Shown one piece after another: positions 1 through 6,950 of a stretch of DNA of 64,000 bases. The DNA is taken from the NCBI GenBank assembly GCA_965140775.1, contig OZ223471.1, positions 806,001 through 870,000 on the forward strand, written 5' to 3'. The first letter of the stretch is position 1, and each line of letters starts with the position of its first letter. Below the pieces are notes generated by a model. That model searched no databases. It saw nothing but the letters and a program-made list of their open reading frames with translations, and was not told the DNA's origin. The stretch is from UBA6244 sp965140775 (GTDB lineage: Bacteria > Bacteroidota > Bacteroidia > Bacteroidales > F082). The position numbers and the translations under genes are program-made.

Positions 1-262
1 AACTTCATAACAAGCTAACAACCAAATGTTTGAACCCTTAATCCGAAAGCCTGAGGGGGAAGTCCGGAGTCGGGAGTCCGAAGTGCCGAAAAAGTACCGT
101 AGGTACAACCGGCAATTAGCCCCGGAATTTATTCCCGGGCGAACCGAATGCTGAGCATTCTAGCCCGTAGGGCTTCAATATCCATAGTGTAAAAATAAGC
201 TAATCATTTTGTCCGTAGGACATTAATGGGAGTCGGAAGTAGGGAGTCCGACCCCGATAGCC
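1..262. repeat. Repeat-rich intergenic region with hairpin string
   Basis: No gene is seen here. Positions 48-90 are purine-rich (GGAAGT/GGAGTC units). From 94 to 221 there are five short palindromes: GTACC-GTA-GGTAC (94-106), an imperfect one at 121-139, GAATGC-TGA-GCATTC (146-160), AGCCC-GTA-GGGCT (162-174) and GTCC-GTA-GGAC (211-221). Three share a GTA loop. Positions 235-258 lead into one arm of the palindrome that received the insertion sequence. It resembles the REP-like intergenic repeats common in Bacteroidota; mobility or function is inference. Confidence 0.7.
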
Positions 263-275
263 CCTAAATTCCGCA
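263..275. repeat. IS terminal inverted repeat, transposase 3' side
   Basis: The sequence CCTAAATTCCGCA is matched perfectly by its reverse complement at 1907-1919. It directly abuts the AGCC target duplication at 259-262. Confidence 0.88.
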
Positions 276-497
276 TGTCTCCGCAAAAAGAATCTGGAAG
301 TGTTTTTATGACCAAAAAATGTAAGAAATTGTTGATTTTTTGGCTTTTTTGACTGCATTAGCTGTAACACATTGAAAAAAGAATGCTTAAGGAGCTTCTG
401 TGTTGATCATTTTTTCATTCTGTTGCAATGCTTTTCCTTCTACTTTTTTAGGAAAAAGTGTCAATTAGTTGATAATAAGGCTATTAATTGATTTTGG

Positions 498-1814
498 TTA
501 TGTTGAGTTCAAAGATAATGTAATGTATTTATTAGAATCTGTAAAGATTTTCAGCGTGATTTGGCGCGAACGCTTGATCCATGTTGCGGGCAAAATAATA
601 AATCTGAACAAGAACTTTTTTACCCGGTATGTTGGTTTGAGTGTGTCAGTAAGTTGTGAAAAGTGTTGAATAATAAACACATAAATATTCTTGAAAAAAG
701 CTGTCAATCCAAGAAAGACAGTGTTGTTTTCCAATGTTGAAAAACACATATTGTTCCATCCCCAATCGTTCTTTAGGATATCAAATTGCTTTTCTGGATT
801 TCCCCTGTGGTTATAAAAAATGGCAACTTCAACCGGTGTCATCTCTAGATTGTTCGTTAAAATAGCCCGGTACTCATACGCATCATCGGTGAACATATCC
901 ATTTGCATGTCATCTCTTAGTTTTCTCTTGACAACAAGCCTGTATGGCTTGGCATCAATACCATCTTCTCTGGCTTGGCTGACAAAAGGTTCTATCATGA
1001 TTGATCCAACCTGCATCGGCTCATTGGTACTATCAGTGATATGTTCCCATTCTCCTAACTGGTTAAAGTACTTGGCTATGTAGCTGTTTCTACAGCCGAT
1101 ATAAAAATTCTCAACATTTTGTTCCAGTAATTTTACAACATCATATTGGTAAGATGCTGCATCAGCTCTGAAATGGGTGGCCTTTTTTATACCATTTTGG
1201 TTCAATTGCTCAAACAAGCGAGTTAGGGTATCAGACTGAAAGGCTTTTGCATCGCTGTTTCCATTCCTGTTTTCTACAAAGAGAACATGCTCCTCATTGA
1301 GATAACAAATACCGGGCTGATAACCTGGATTTCTTTTGTAGGTCATCTTACTGTCGCTCTTCTCGTTGAAGATGATGGTATTATCGTAGTCTAATGTCAG
1401 TTCTTGTGCATCAAATACCCCCTGCTGCTTTAAAAGGGATATGTTAAGTTGATTGATAAACTCATTTGAATTGTAGGTGTGGGTGATAACTCCGCGTTTG
1501 GTTTCGCATTGTTTGTTTTCAACTGCCAACTCCTTTAACCTTCTGAGTACTGTATCCGGACTTGGCATCTTGACAAAAGGATTGTCTTTAAAGTGACCCC
1601 TTAAATGGATTTGCAGATCCTCAATACAGTCCCCACCGCATAGATATATGCTTAACATTGAATTGATTATATCCTTCCATCGATACTCACTCTGATTGGC
1701 AAGTGTAGGAAAACTTTTCTCGATTAAGGCATTGATCTGGCTTCGCTCCAAAAAATCAAACACAAAATTTATTCCGCCAAATGCACTTATTGATTTACTT
1801 TGTTGTATCTTCAC
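498..1814 (-). CDS. IS1380-family DDE transposase
   Basis: This is the transposase of the surrounding element, about 438 residues, the usual size for the family. It has the N-terminal FGGINFVFDFLE segment typical of IS1380 proteins. The probable DDE triad lies in TLDYDNT (Asp), FRADAAS (Asp) and GNPEKQFD (Glu). The start is uncertain: the open frame runs back to 2039, but that start lies outside the element, and no ATG occurs between the right repeat and the conserved core. I chose GTG at 1814, giving MKIQQSKSISAFGG, which matches the family's usual beginning. No frameshift or internal stop is seen. Family assignment is from recognition of the sequence, not from a search. Confidence 0.85.
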   Translation of the reverse strand: MKIQQSKSISAFGGINFVFDFLERSQINALIEKSFPTLANQSEYRWKDIINSMLSIYLCGGDCIEDLQIHLRGHFKDNPFVKMPSPDTVLRRLKELAVENKQCETKRGVITHTYNSNEFINQLNISLLKQQGVFDAQELTLDYDNTIIFNEKSDSKMTYKRNPGYQPGICYLNEEHVLFVENRNGNSDAKAFQSDTLTRLFEQLNQNGIKKATHFRADAASYQYDVVKLLEQNVENFYIGCRNSYIAKYFNQLGEWEHITDSTNEPMQVGSIMIEPFVSQAREDGIDAKPYRLVVKRKLRDDMQMDMFTDDAYEYRAILTNNLEMTPVEVAIFYNHRGNPEKQFDILKNDWGWNNMCFSTLENNTVFLGLTAFFKNIYVFIIQHFSQLTDTLKPTYRVKKFLFRFIILPATWIKRSRQITLKIFTDSNKYITLSLNST

Positions 1815-1906
1815 TGCAGTATTTGTTAGCACACCAAATATGGTGAAAATACTTGAACTGTAAGACTTTCTCCTGAAATGTTTTACAGTTTTTTTTGTTA
1901 ATAACC

Positions 1907-1919
1907 TGCGGAATTTAGG
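1907..1919. repeat. IS terminal inverted repeat, transposase 5' side
   Basis: TGCGGAATTTAGG is the perfect inverse of 263-275 and is followed by the AGCC target duplication at 1920-1923. Confidence 0.88.
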
Positions 1920-1923
1920 AGCC

Positions 1924-2018
1924 ATCGGGGGAAGTAGGGAGTATGAAGAGAAACCCTTGATCCATTGATCCCCTGATCCATTGATCCATTGATCCATTGA
2001 ACATTTGAACCCCTGAAC
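1924..2018. repeat. Composite intergenic repeat: GGAAGT segment plus 8-bp tandem array
   Basis: Positions 1924-1930 are the second arm (ATCGGGG) of the palindrome split by the insertion sequence. Purine-rich GGAAGTAGGGAGT (1930-1942) follows and matches 235-247 on the other side of the element. Positions 1958-2018 form an 8-bp tandem array of TGATCCAT and variants, about seven units, drifting to TGAACCCC at the end. The same order of parts recurs at 43711-43860, which marks it as a repeat family of this genome. Confidence 0.75.
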
Positions 2019-2039
2019 TTCAAATTGTCGAAATTTCAA

Positions 2040-2067
2040 ATTGTCACCTCCCTTTTATTTATCTTTG
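2040..2067 (+). promoter_or_regulatory. Promoter of holB (Bacteroidota type)
   Basis: The box TATCTTTG (2060-2067) fits the -7 consensus TAnnTTTG. ATTG at 2040-2043 is a plausible -33 element, 16 nt upstream, slightly shorter than usual. The box ends 20 nt before the holB ATG, so a short leader is expected. Confidence 0.55.
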
Positions 2068-2087
2068 GCATCCCTACATTATACACT

Positions 2088-3248
2088 ATGCAATTTAACG
2101 AAGTCATTGGTCAACAGGAAGTAAAAGAAAGGTTGCTCAACAGCTACAAACGCGGTCGTTTGGCTCATACCCAAATGTTTCTGGGTCCCGAAGGCTCCGG
2201 AGCACTGCCCCTGGCGGTTGCTTTCGCGCAATATGTCAACTGTGCCCACCCAACCGAAACCGATAGCTGCGGTACTTGCCCGTCGTGTAAGAAATTTCAA
2301 AAATTGGCCCATCCCGACCTGCATTTCTACTTTCCAACTACCACTACCAACGCCGTAAAAAAAGACCCGGAATCAAAACTGATGCTAACCGAGTGGCGGG
2401 AATACCTCATTAAAAATAAAGGTTATGCCACCCAAAACGGATGGTACGATTTTCTGGGCGTGGGCAACAAACAGGGAACCATTTACGTGCGCGATGCAGC
2501 CGACATTGTCAGCAAAATGGCACTCAAAGCCTATGAGGGCAACTACAAAGTGATCATCATATGGATGGTGGAAAAACTGCATGAGTCGGCCTCCAACAAG
2601 CTGCTCAAAACACTGGAAGAACCACCTGCCAACACCCTGATTCTGCTGGTTGCCGAACGATACGAACTGCTGTTGGCCACCGTTCGCTCGCGTGCCCAAC
2701 TGGTGAAAGTACCCAAACTTACGGATGGAGAGGTGCAACAGTGGCTTGTGGACAATCAAACCAATCCGGCATTGGCTCACTCTGCATCCGTGCAATGTCA
2801 TGGCAACATCAACGCCGCACTGGATATCGTGAACAATGCCGACGATGCACTTGCCAACTTCAATATGTACCGCCAATGGCTGCGGTTGTGTTTTAAACCG
2901 GGTAATTATACACAGCTTCATAAATTTAATCAGGAACTGGTAAAACTGGGCAGGGAAAAGCAAAAGAATTTTCTGAAATATGCCCTGGAGGCCATGCACA
3001 ACAGCCTGTCTATCAATCACAACAACGACCAATGGGTGAGAAGTACAGGAGAAGAACTGACCTTTGCTCAAAATTTTGCACCTTATATTAACCCGGCCAA
3101 CCAGTTGCGAATGTACGAGCTCATTAATGAAGCCATTTATCACATCGAGCGTAATGCACATGCCGGAATCCTTTTCTCCGACCTGAGTTTTCAATTGGTG
3201 GATTTAATGGCCGCCGGTGGCAAATATGTGAAATCAACGTCGGGCTAA
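2088..3248 (+). CDS. holB: DNA polymerase III subunit delta' (clamp loader)
   Basis: The 386-residue protein is a subunit of the clamp loader that places the sliding clamp on primed DNA. It starts MQFNEVIGQQEVKERL, an AAA+ clamp-loader opening. The Walker A region reads GPEGSGALPL, lacking the usual GK[ST], as expected for the non-hydrolysing delta' subunit. A zinc module of four cysteines follows (C...CGTCPSC, near residues 51-66), and the conserved KLLKTLEEPP segment lies near residue 175. The reading frame extends upstream to 2025, but the ATG at 2088 fits the family start and the promoter box. It is followed 9 bp later by tilS, suggesting co-transcription. Confidence 0.92.
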   Translation: MQFNEVIGQQEVKERLLNSYKRGRLAHTQMFLGPEGSGALPLAVAFAQYVNCAHPTETDSCGTCPSCKKFQKLAHPDLHFYFPTTTTNAVKKDPESKLMLTEWREYLIKNKGYATQNGWYDFLGVGNKQGTIYVRDAADIVSKMALKAYEGNYKVIIIWMVEKLHESASNKLLKTLEEPPANTLILLVAERYELLLATVRSRAQLVKVPKLTDGEVQQWLVDNQTNPALAHSASVQCHGNINAALDIVNNADDALANFNMYRQWLRLCFKPGNYTQLHKFNQELVKLGREKQKNFLKYALEAMHNSLSINHNNDQWVRSTGEELTFAQNFAPYINPANQLRMYELINEAIYHIERNAHAGILFSDLSFQLVDLMAAGGKYVKSTSG

Positions 3249-3257
3249 TCTGGACTT

Positions 3258-4610
3258 ATGATGGAATCTGACCTTTATAGCCGTTTTGTTGCCTTCGTCG
3301 GCCAACACCAACTCATGTCGTCATCCGACAAGGTTCTGGTGGCGTTGAGCGGTGGCGCCGATTCGGTGGTATTATCGCACCTGATGAAAAAAACCGGGTG
3401 GCCTTTTGCCCTTGCCCACATGAATTTTCAACTCAGAGCAAAGGAATCCGACGATGATGAGGCTTTTGTGCGAAAGCTGGCCTTCCAATTGGGCGTGGAG
3501 ATATTTGTTCAAAAAGTGGATACAGCTCAATATGCCCAAACAAATCAACTGAGCACCCAGGTAGCTGCACGCGATTTGCGTTACACCTTTTTCGAGGAAC
3601 TTGCACAACAACACGGTTTTACCAAAATTGCAATAGCCCATCATGCCGACGACCAGGCCGAAACTTTTTTTATCAACCTGCAACGTCGATCAGGTATACG
3701 GGGCTTGGCAGGAATACCCGTCAGGCGGGAAAAGATCATCCGTCCGTTGTTGTTTGCTACTCGTCAGGAAATTGAAGATTTTGCCAACATAAATAAGTTA
3801 GTTTATCGCAACGATTCATCAAATAGTAGCGATTACTACCTCCGCAATCGTATCAGACATCATCTGTTGCCTGCCTTGGAAGAGGTGATGCCCGGTTTTA
3901 TGGATGCCATTTCGCTAGTTATGTCGCATCTGCGAGAAACAGATGTCATGATACAGCAGATGATTTCTGAACGACAGAATCTGCTTTTCAACAAGGTGGG
4001 AGAGGAGATCAGGATTCCTCTGGCTGATTTGCAATCGCTCGATCCACTTCATACATGGTTGCACTATCTTTTGGCAGATTTCGGCTTCAACAGGGAAGTG
4101 ATACTGTCTGCTGCTGAGGTGATTACAAATCACGAAAGTGGCAGGAAATTTTTCTCTGACAAGTATAAAATGGTCATCGATCGTTCCACTTTGATTATCG
4201 TGCCACGACAGGACCAATCCATTTCTGAGGAGGGGTTGATATGGGCAGAATCCCAAAATCTTCATTCGCCGTTGAATCTCTCTATCCAAATGATGGACAG
4301 AAATGAGGTGTCCGACCTCAAGGTACATCCCAACACTGCCCTTTTCGATTTGGACCGATTGGAATTTCCACTCGTGTTGCGCAAATGGAAGCATGGCGAC
4401 CGGTTTCAACCCTTTGGCATGAAAGGAAGTCGTTTGGTAAGCGATTTTCTCATCGATGCTAAGGTAGATGTAATTGAAAAAGAGCGGGTTTATGTCTTGA
4501 CGTCGGGTGAGGAAATTATTTGGGTGGTGGGATACCGTGCTGCTTCGGGGGCATCCGTTACCGAAAAAACGAAAAAAATATTCAGCGTTCATGTCTTGCC
4601 TGAGACCTGA
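3258..4610 (+). CDS. tilS: tRNA(Ile)-lysidine synthase
   Basis: TilS attaches lysine to C34 of tRNA-Ile(CAU) in an ATP-dependent reaction, which lets it read AUA. The PP-loop signature SGGADS is at residues 31-36 and is followed by the N-type ATPase fold (AIAHHADDQAETFFINL, YLRNRIRHHLLP). The C-terminal part, with LRKWKHGDRFQPFGMKGSR, matches the TilS C-terminal domain. At 450 residues it is the normal full-length form. The start is one of two adjacent ATG codons (3258 or 3261). It lies 9 bp after holB, and the stop codon is inside a terminator hairpin. The gene is normally essential. Confidence 0.94.
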   Translation: MMESDLYSRFVAFVGQHQLMSSSDKVLVALSGGADSVVLSHLMKKTGWPFALAHMNFQLRAKESDDDEAFVRKLAFQLGVEIFVQKVDTAQYAQTNQLSTQVAARDLRYTFFEELAQQHGFTKIAIAHHADDQAETFFINLQRRSGIRGLAGIPVRREKIIRPLLFATRQEIEDFANINKLVYRNDSSNSSDYYLRNRIRHHLLPALEEVMPGFMDAISLVMSHLRETDVMIQQMISERQNLLFNKVGEEIRIPLADLQSLDPLHTWLHYLLADFGFNREVILSAAEVITNHESGRKFFSDKYKMVIDRSTLIIVPRQDQSISEEGLIWAESQNLHSPLNLSIQMMDRNEVSDLKVHPNTALFDLDRLEFPLVLRKWKHGDRFQPFGMKGSRLVSDFLIDAKVDVIEKERVYVLTSGEEIIWVVGYRAASGASVTEKTKKIFSVHVLPET

Positions 4611-4638
4611 CGGGTTTCAAAAACCGGTCAGGTCTTTT
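4603..4638 (+). terminator. Terminator of holB-tilS
   Basis: A 15-bp stem with one mismatch (4603-4617 with 4621-4635) has a 3-nt loop and is followed by a short T run. It overlaps the tilS stop codon at 4608-4610. Confidence 0.75.
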
Positions 4639-4714
4639 ATGGTTTACTGCAACATTTCATTGTTAAAGGTTGTCAAAGGAGGCAAATATGGAAAGCTGTC
4701 TAAATAAATGATGT

Positions 4715-4722
4715 TATTTTTG
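4715..4722 (+). promoter_or_regulatory. Putative -7 box of dsbD
   Basis: TATTTTTG fits TAnnTTTG and lies 39 nt before the dsbD ATG. No convincing TTTG is seen at the expected upstream distance, so the call rests on the -7 box alone. Confidence 0.45.
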
Positions 4723-4761
4723 CAGTCGATTTATTAAGATTTAATTAAGATAGATACAGAA

Positions 4762-6783
4762 ATGAAGGGACGTATTTTAAGTTTGATGATGGTGATGGCT
4801 TTTTTCACTCACCTGCAAGCACAGATTCTGGAGCCTGTTAAGTGGAATTTTTCCTACGAAAAAGTGAGCGATACCGAGTACGATCTGGTTTTTAAAGCCA
4901 CCATCGACATGCATTGGCATTTATATTCGCAGGATATTCCCATGTCGCCACCGGCCACCACTTTCACCTTTACCGAAAACGCAAACTATACTGCCGAAGG
5001 TCCCGTTACCGAAAGCAGTGCCGTTATTGAGGAGTACGACCCCAATTTTGAAATGGTGCTCAAATATTTCGCCAACGAAGCGGTGTTCAAACAAAGGGTA
5101 AAATTAGTTGGCTCAGGAGCCACCATCACCGGTTTTCTCAACTATATGTGCTGCGACGATACCCGATGTCTGCCTCCTGAAGATGTGGAGTTTAGCTTTG
5201 TTTTGGGCGACGAAAAAGTAGCTCAAACCACCAATGAAGCTACTTCTGACGAAGCCTCGGTTTCGGCAGCCAACGACGACCTCGAGAAATATAAAACCAT
5301 GTCGTTGTGGGCCTTTTTCTTCGGTGCCTTGGGCGGTGGATTAATCGCTTTGCTTACCCCATGCATTTATCCCATGATTCCCCTTACCGTTTCCTACTTC
5401 ATGCATGGCAGCGAAAACAAATCCAAATCCATCACCAAAGCCGTCGTTTACGGCATTTCTATCGTGTTAATATACGTTTTTGTGGGAACCATTGTGGCTG
5501 TTACGCTGGGTGAGTCGTTTACCAACTGGCTGAGTACCCACTGGTTACCCAATATTTTCTTTTTTGCTTTGTTCACGGTATTTGCAGCTTCTTTTTTCGG
5601 CATGTTCGAAATTGTATTGCCTTCGTGGTTGGTGAACAGCTCTGATAAACAAGCCGATAAAGGTGGTTATATTGGTGCTTTCTTTATGGCTTTTACCTTG
5701 GTGCTGGTTTCATTTTCATGTACCGCTCCCATTGCAGGTACCATTTTGGCCCTTTCAACCAAAGGCGAGGTAATACTGCCCATCGTCGGAATGCTCGGAT
5801 TTTCGCTGGCTTTTGCCATTCCCTTTACCCTCTTTGCCATTTTTCCGGCAGCTTTGGATAAATTACCCAAGTCAGGTGGTTGGCTCAATTCTGTGAAAGT
5901 GGTCATCGGTTTCATTGAGCTGGCACTCGGATTAAAATTTTTATCGGTAGCCGACCAAACCTACCATTGGGGAATTCTCGACAGAGAAATTTATCTGGCA
6001 CTCTGGATCGCCATCTTTACCATTATGGGCTTGTATTTGCTGGGAAAAATCAAATTCTCCCACGACAGCGATTTGCCCTACCTGGGTGTACCCCGTCTGA
6101 TATTGGCCATCATCACCTTTACTTTCGTTATGTACCTCATTCCCGGCATGTTTGGCGCACCGTTAAAAGCCCTTTCGGGATGGACACCCCCACTCACCAC
6201 CCACGATTTCGACCTCAATGGCGTAATTCGCGACAATGTAAAACTTTATTCGGGGTCATCGGGAAGCAACGAACCCAAAGAGCTTTGCGAAACTCCCAAA
6301 TATCAGGAAACCCTGCACCTGCCCCATGGATTGGAAGGTTATTTCGATTTCGATCAGGCATTGGCTTGCGCCAAACAGCAAAACAAACCCTTGTTTATCG
6401 ATTTTACCGGACATGGTTGTGTCAATTGCCGCGAAATGGAATCCAATGTGTGGTCCGATCCCAAAGTATTGAAAATCCTGCGTGAAAAATACATCATGGT
6501 TGCCATGTACGTGGACGATAAAAAGATTGAACTGCCCGAAGATGAGTGGTACACTTCCACCTACGACGGTAAGGTAAAGAAAACCCTCGGAGCCAAAAAC
6601 TTCGACTTTCAGAAATCAAAATTTGGTATGAATGCCCAACCCTATTATGTGTTACTGGGTCTCGAAGGCCAGGTATTGGCTACCCCACGGGCTTACAATC
6701 TGGATGTAAATGAGTTTGTTAACTTCCTGAACACCGGAGTTCGTAACTTTAAGGAAGGGAAAAGCGTTTCGCAGATCAATTAG
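4762..6783 (+). CDS. dsbD: Thiol:disulfide interchange protein DsbD
   Basis: DsbD carries electrons from cytoplasmic thioredoxin across the inner membrane to periplasmic thiol proteins. All three modules are present in 673 residues. Residues 1-20 are a signal peptide ending LQA before Gln. An alpha-like domain to about 150 has the cysteine pair C130/C136 (MCCDDTRCLPPE). A multi-pass membrane domain (about 183-460) has C201 in LTPCIYP and C320 in SFSCTAP. A thioredoxin-like gamma domain has C553-V-N-C556 in TGHGCVNCRE. These six cysteines form the expected relay. It is flanked by terminators and appears monocistronic. Confidence 0.92.
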   Translation: MKGRILSLMMVMAFFTHLQAQILEPVKWNFSYEKVSDTEYDLVFKATIDMHWHLYSQDIPMSPPATTFTFTENANYTAEGPVTESSAVIEEYDPNFEMVLKYFANEAVFKQRVKLVGSGATITGFLNYMCCDDTRCLPPEDVEFSFVLGDEKVAQTTNEATSDEASVSAANDDLEKYKTMSLWAFFFGALGGGLIALLTPCIYPMIPLTVSYFMHGSENKSKSITKAVVYGISIVLIYVFVGTIVAVTLGESFTNWLSTHWLPNIFFFALFTVFAASFFGMFEIVLPSWLVNSSDKQADKGGYIGAFFMAFTLVLVSFSCTAPIAGTILALSTKGEVILPIVGMLGFSLAFAIPFTLFAIFPAALDKLPKSGGWLNSVKVVIGFIELALGLKFLSVADQTYHWGILDREIYLALWIAIFTIMGLYLLGKIKFSHDSDLPYLGVPRLILAIITFTFVMYLIPGMFGAPLKALSGWTPPLTTHDFDLNGVIRDNVKLYSGSSGSNEPKELCETPKYQETLHLPHGLEGYFDFDQALACAKQQNKPLFIDFTGHGCVNCREMESNVWSDPKVLKILREKYIMVAMYVDDKKIELPEDEWYTSTYDGKVKKTLGAKNFDFQKSKFGMNAQPYYVLLGLEGQVLATPRAYNLDVNEFVNFLNTGVRNFKEGKSVSQIN

Positions 6784-6810
6784 GATCTCTCCAATAAAAT
6801 AAAAGCCCTC

Positions 6811-6832
6811 ATCTCCAAATGGAGGTTTTTTA
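6811..6832 (+). terminator. Weak terminator after dsbD
   Basis: CTCC-AAAT-GGAG (6813-6824) makes a short hairpin followed by GTTTTTT. The stem is only four strong pairs, so strength is uncertain. Confidence 0.45.
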
Positions 6833-6883
6833 TGCCTGATAAAGTCGTTTGTATCCAATAGATTATTATAAATGTATTCTTGG

Positions 6884-6915
6884 TTTGTTTTTTAACGTGA
6901 AACATTTTATCTTCG
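6884..6915 (+). promoter_or_regulatory. Promoter of first Asp-box paralogue
   Basis: TTTG at 6884-6887 and TATCTTCG at 6908-6915 (one mismatch to TAnnTTTG) are separated by 20 nt, the normal spacing of the Bacteroidota vegetative promoter. The gene begins 35 nt after the box. Confidence 0.6.
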
Positions 6916-6950
6916 CTGACTGATCAATTTAATAATTAAACTCTATCACA

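Larger units (their letters stand above)
263..1919 (-). mobile_element. IS1380-family insertion sequence, complete
   Basis: The element is 1657 bp long and bounded by perfect 13-bp inverted repeats CCTAAATTCCGCA (263-275) and its complement (1907-1919). The end sequence resembles that of ISEcp1, an IS1380-family element whose ends begin CCTAGATTC. The flanks carry a 4-bp direct repeat AGCC (259-262 and 1920-1923), the expected target duplication. The single transposase gene is intact, so the copy may still be active. About 220 bp after the transposase stop (276-497) and about 90 bp before its start are non-coding. The target was the centre of a palindrome (arms 252-258 and 1924-1930). Confidence 0.88.

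Noticed and set aside
469..669. 66-codon plus-strand frame
   Set aside because: It mostly lies antisense to the transposase 3' end and has no recognisable content.
1958..2018. Possible CRISPR array
   Set aside because: The units are 8 bp and contiguous, with no spacers and no cas genes nearby; it is a simple tandem repeat.
1815..2039. N-terminal extension of the transposase frame to 2039
   Set aside because: It starts outside the insertion sequence, runs through flanking TGATCCAT repeats and both the target duplication and the end repeat, and has no family similarity. The true start must be inside the element.
2385..3194. 269-codon minus-strand frame over holB
   Set aside because: It is fully antisense to a well-identified gene, and its translation has no recognisable domain.
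2088..6783. holB-tilS-dsbD as one operon
   Set aside because: A strong terminator at the tilS stop and a separate -7 box before dsbD argue for two units.
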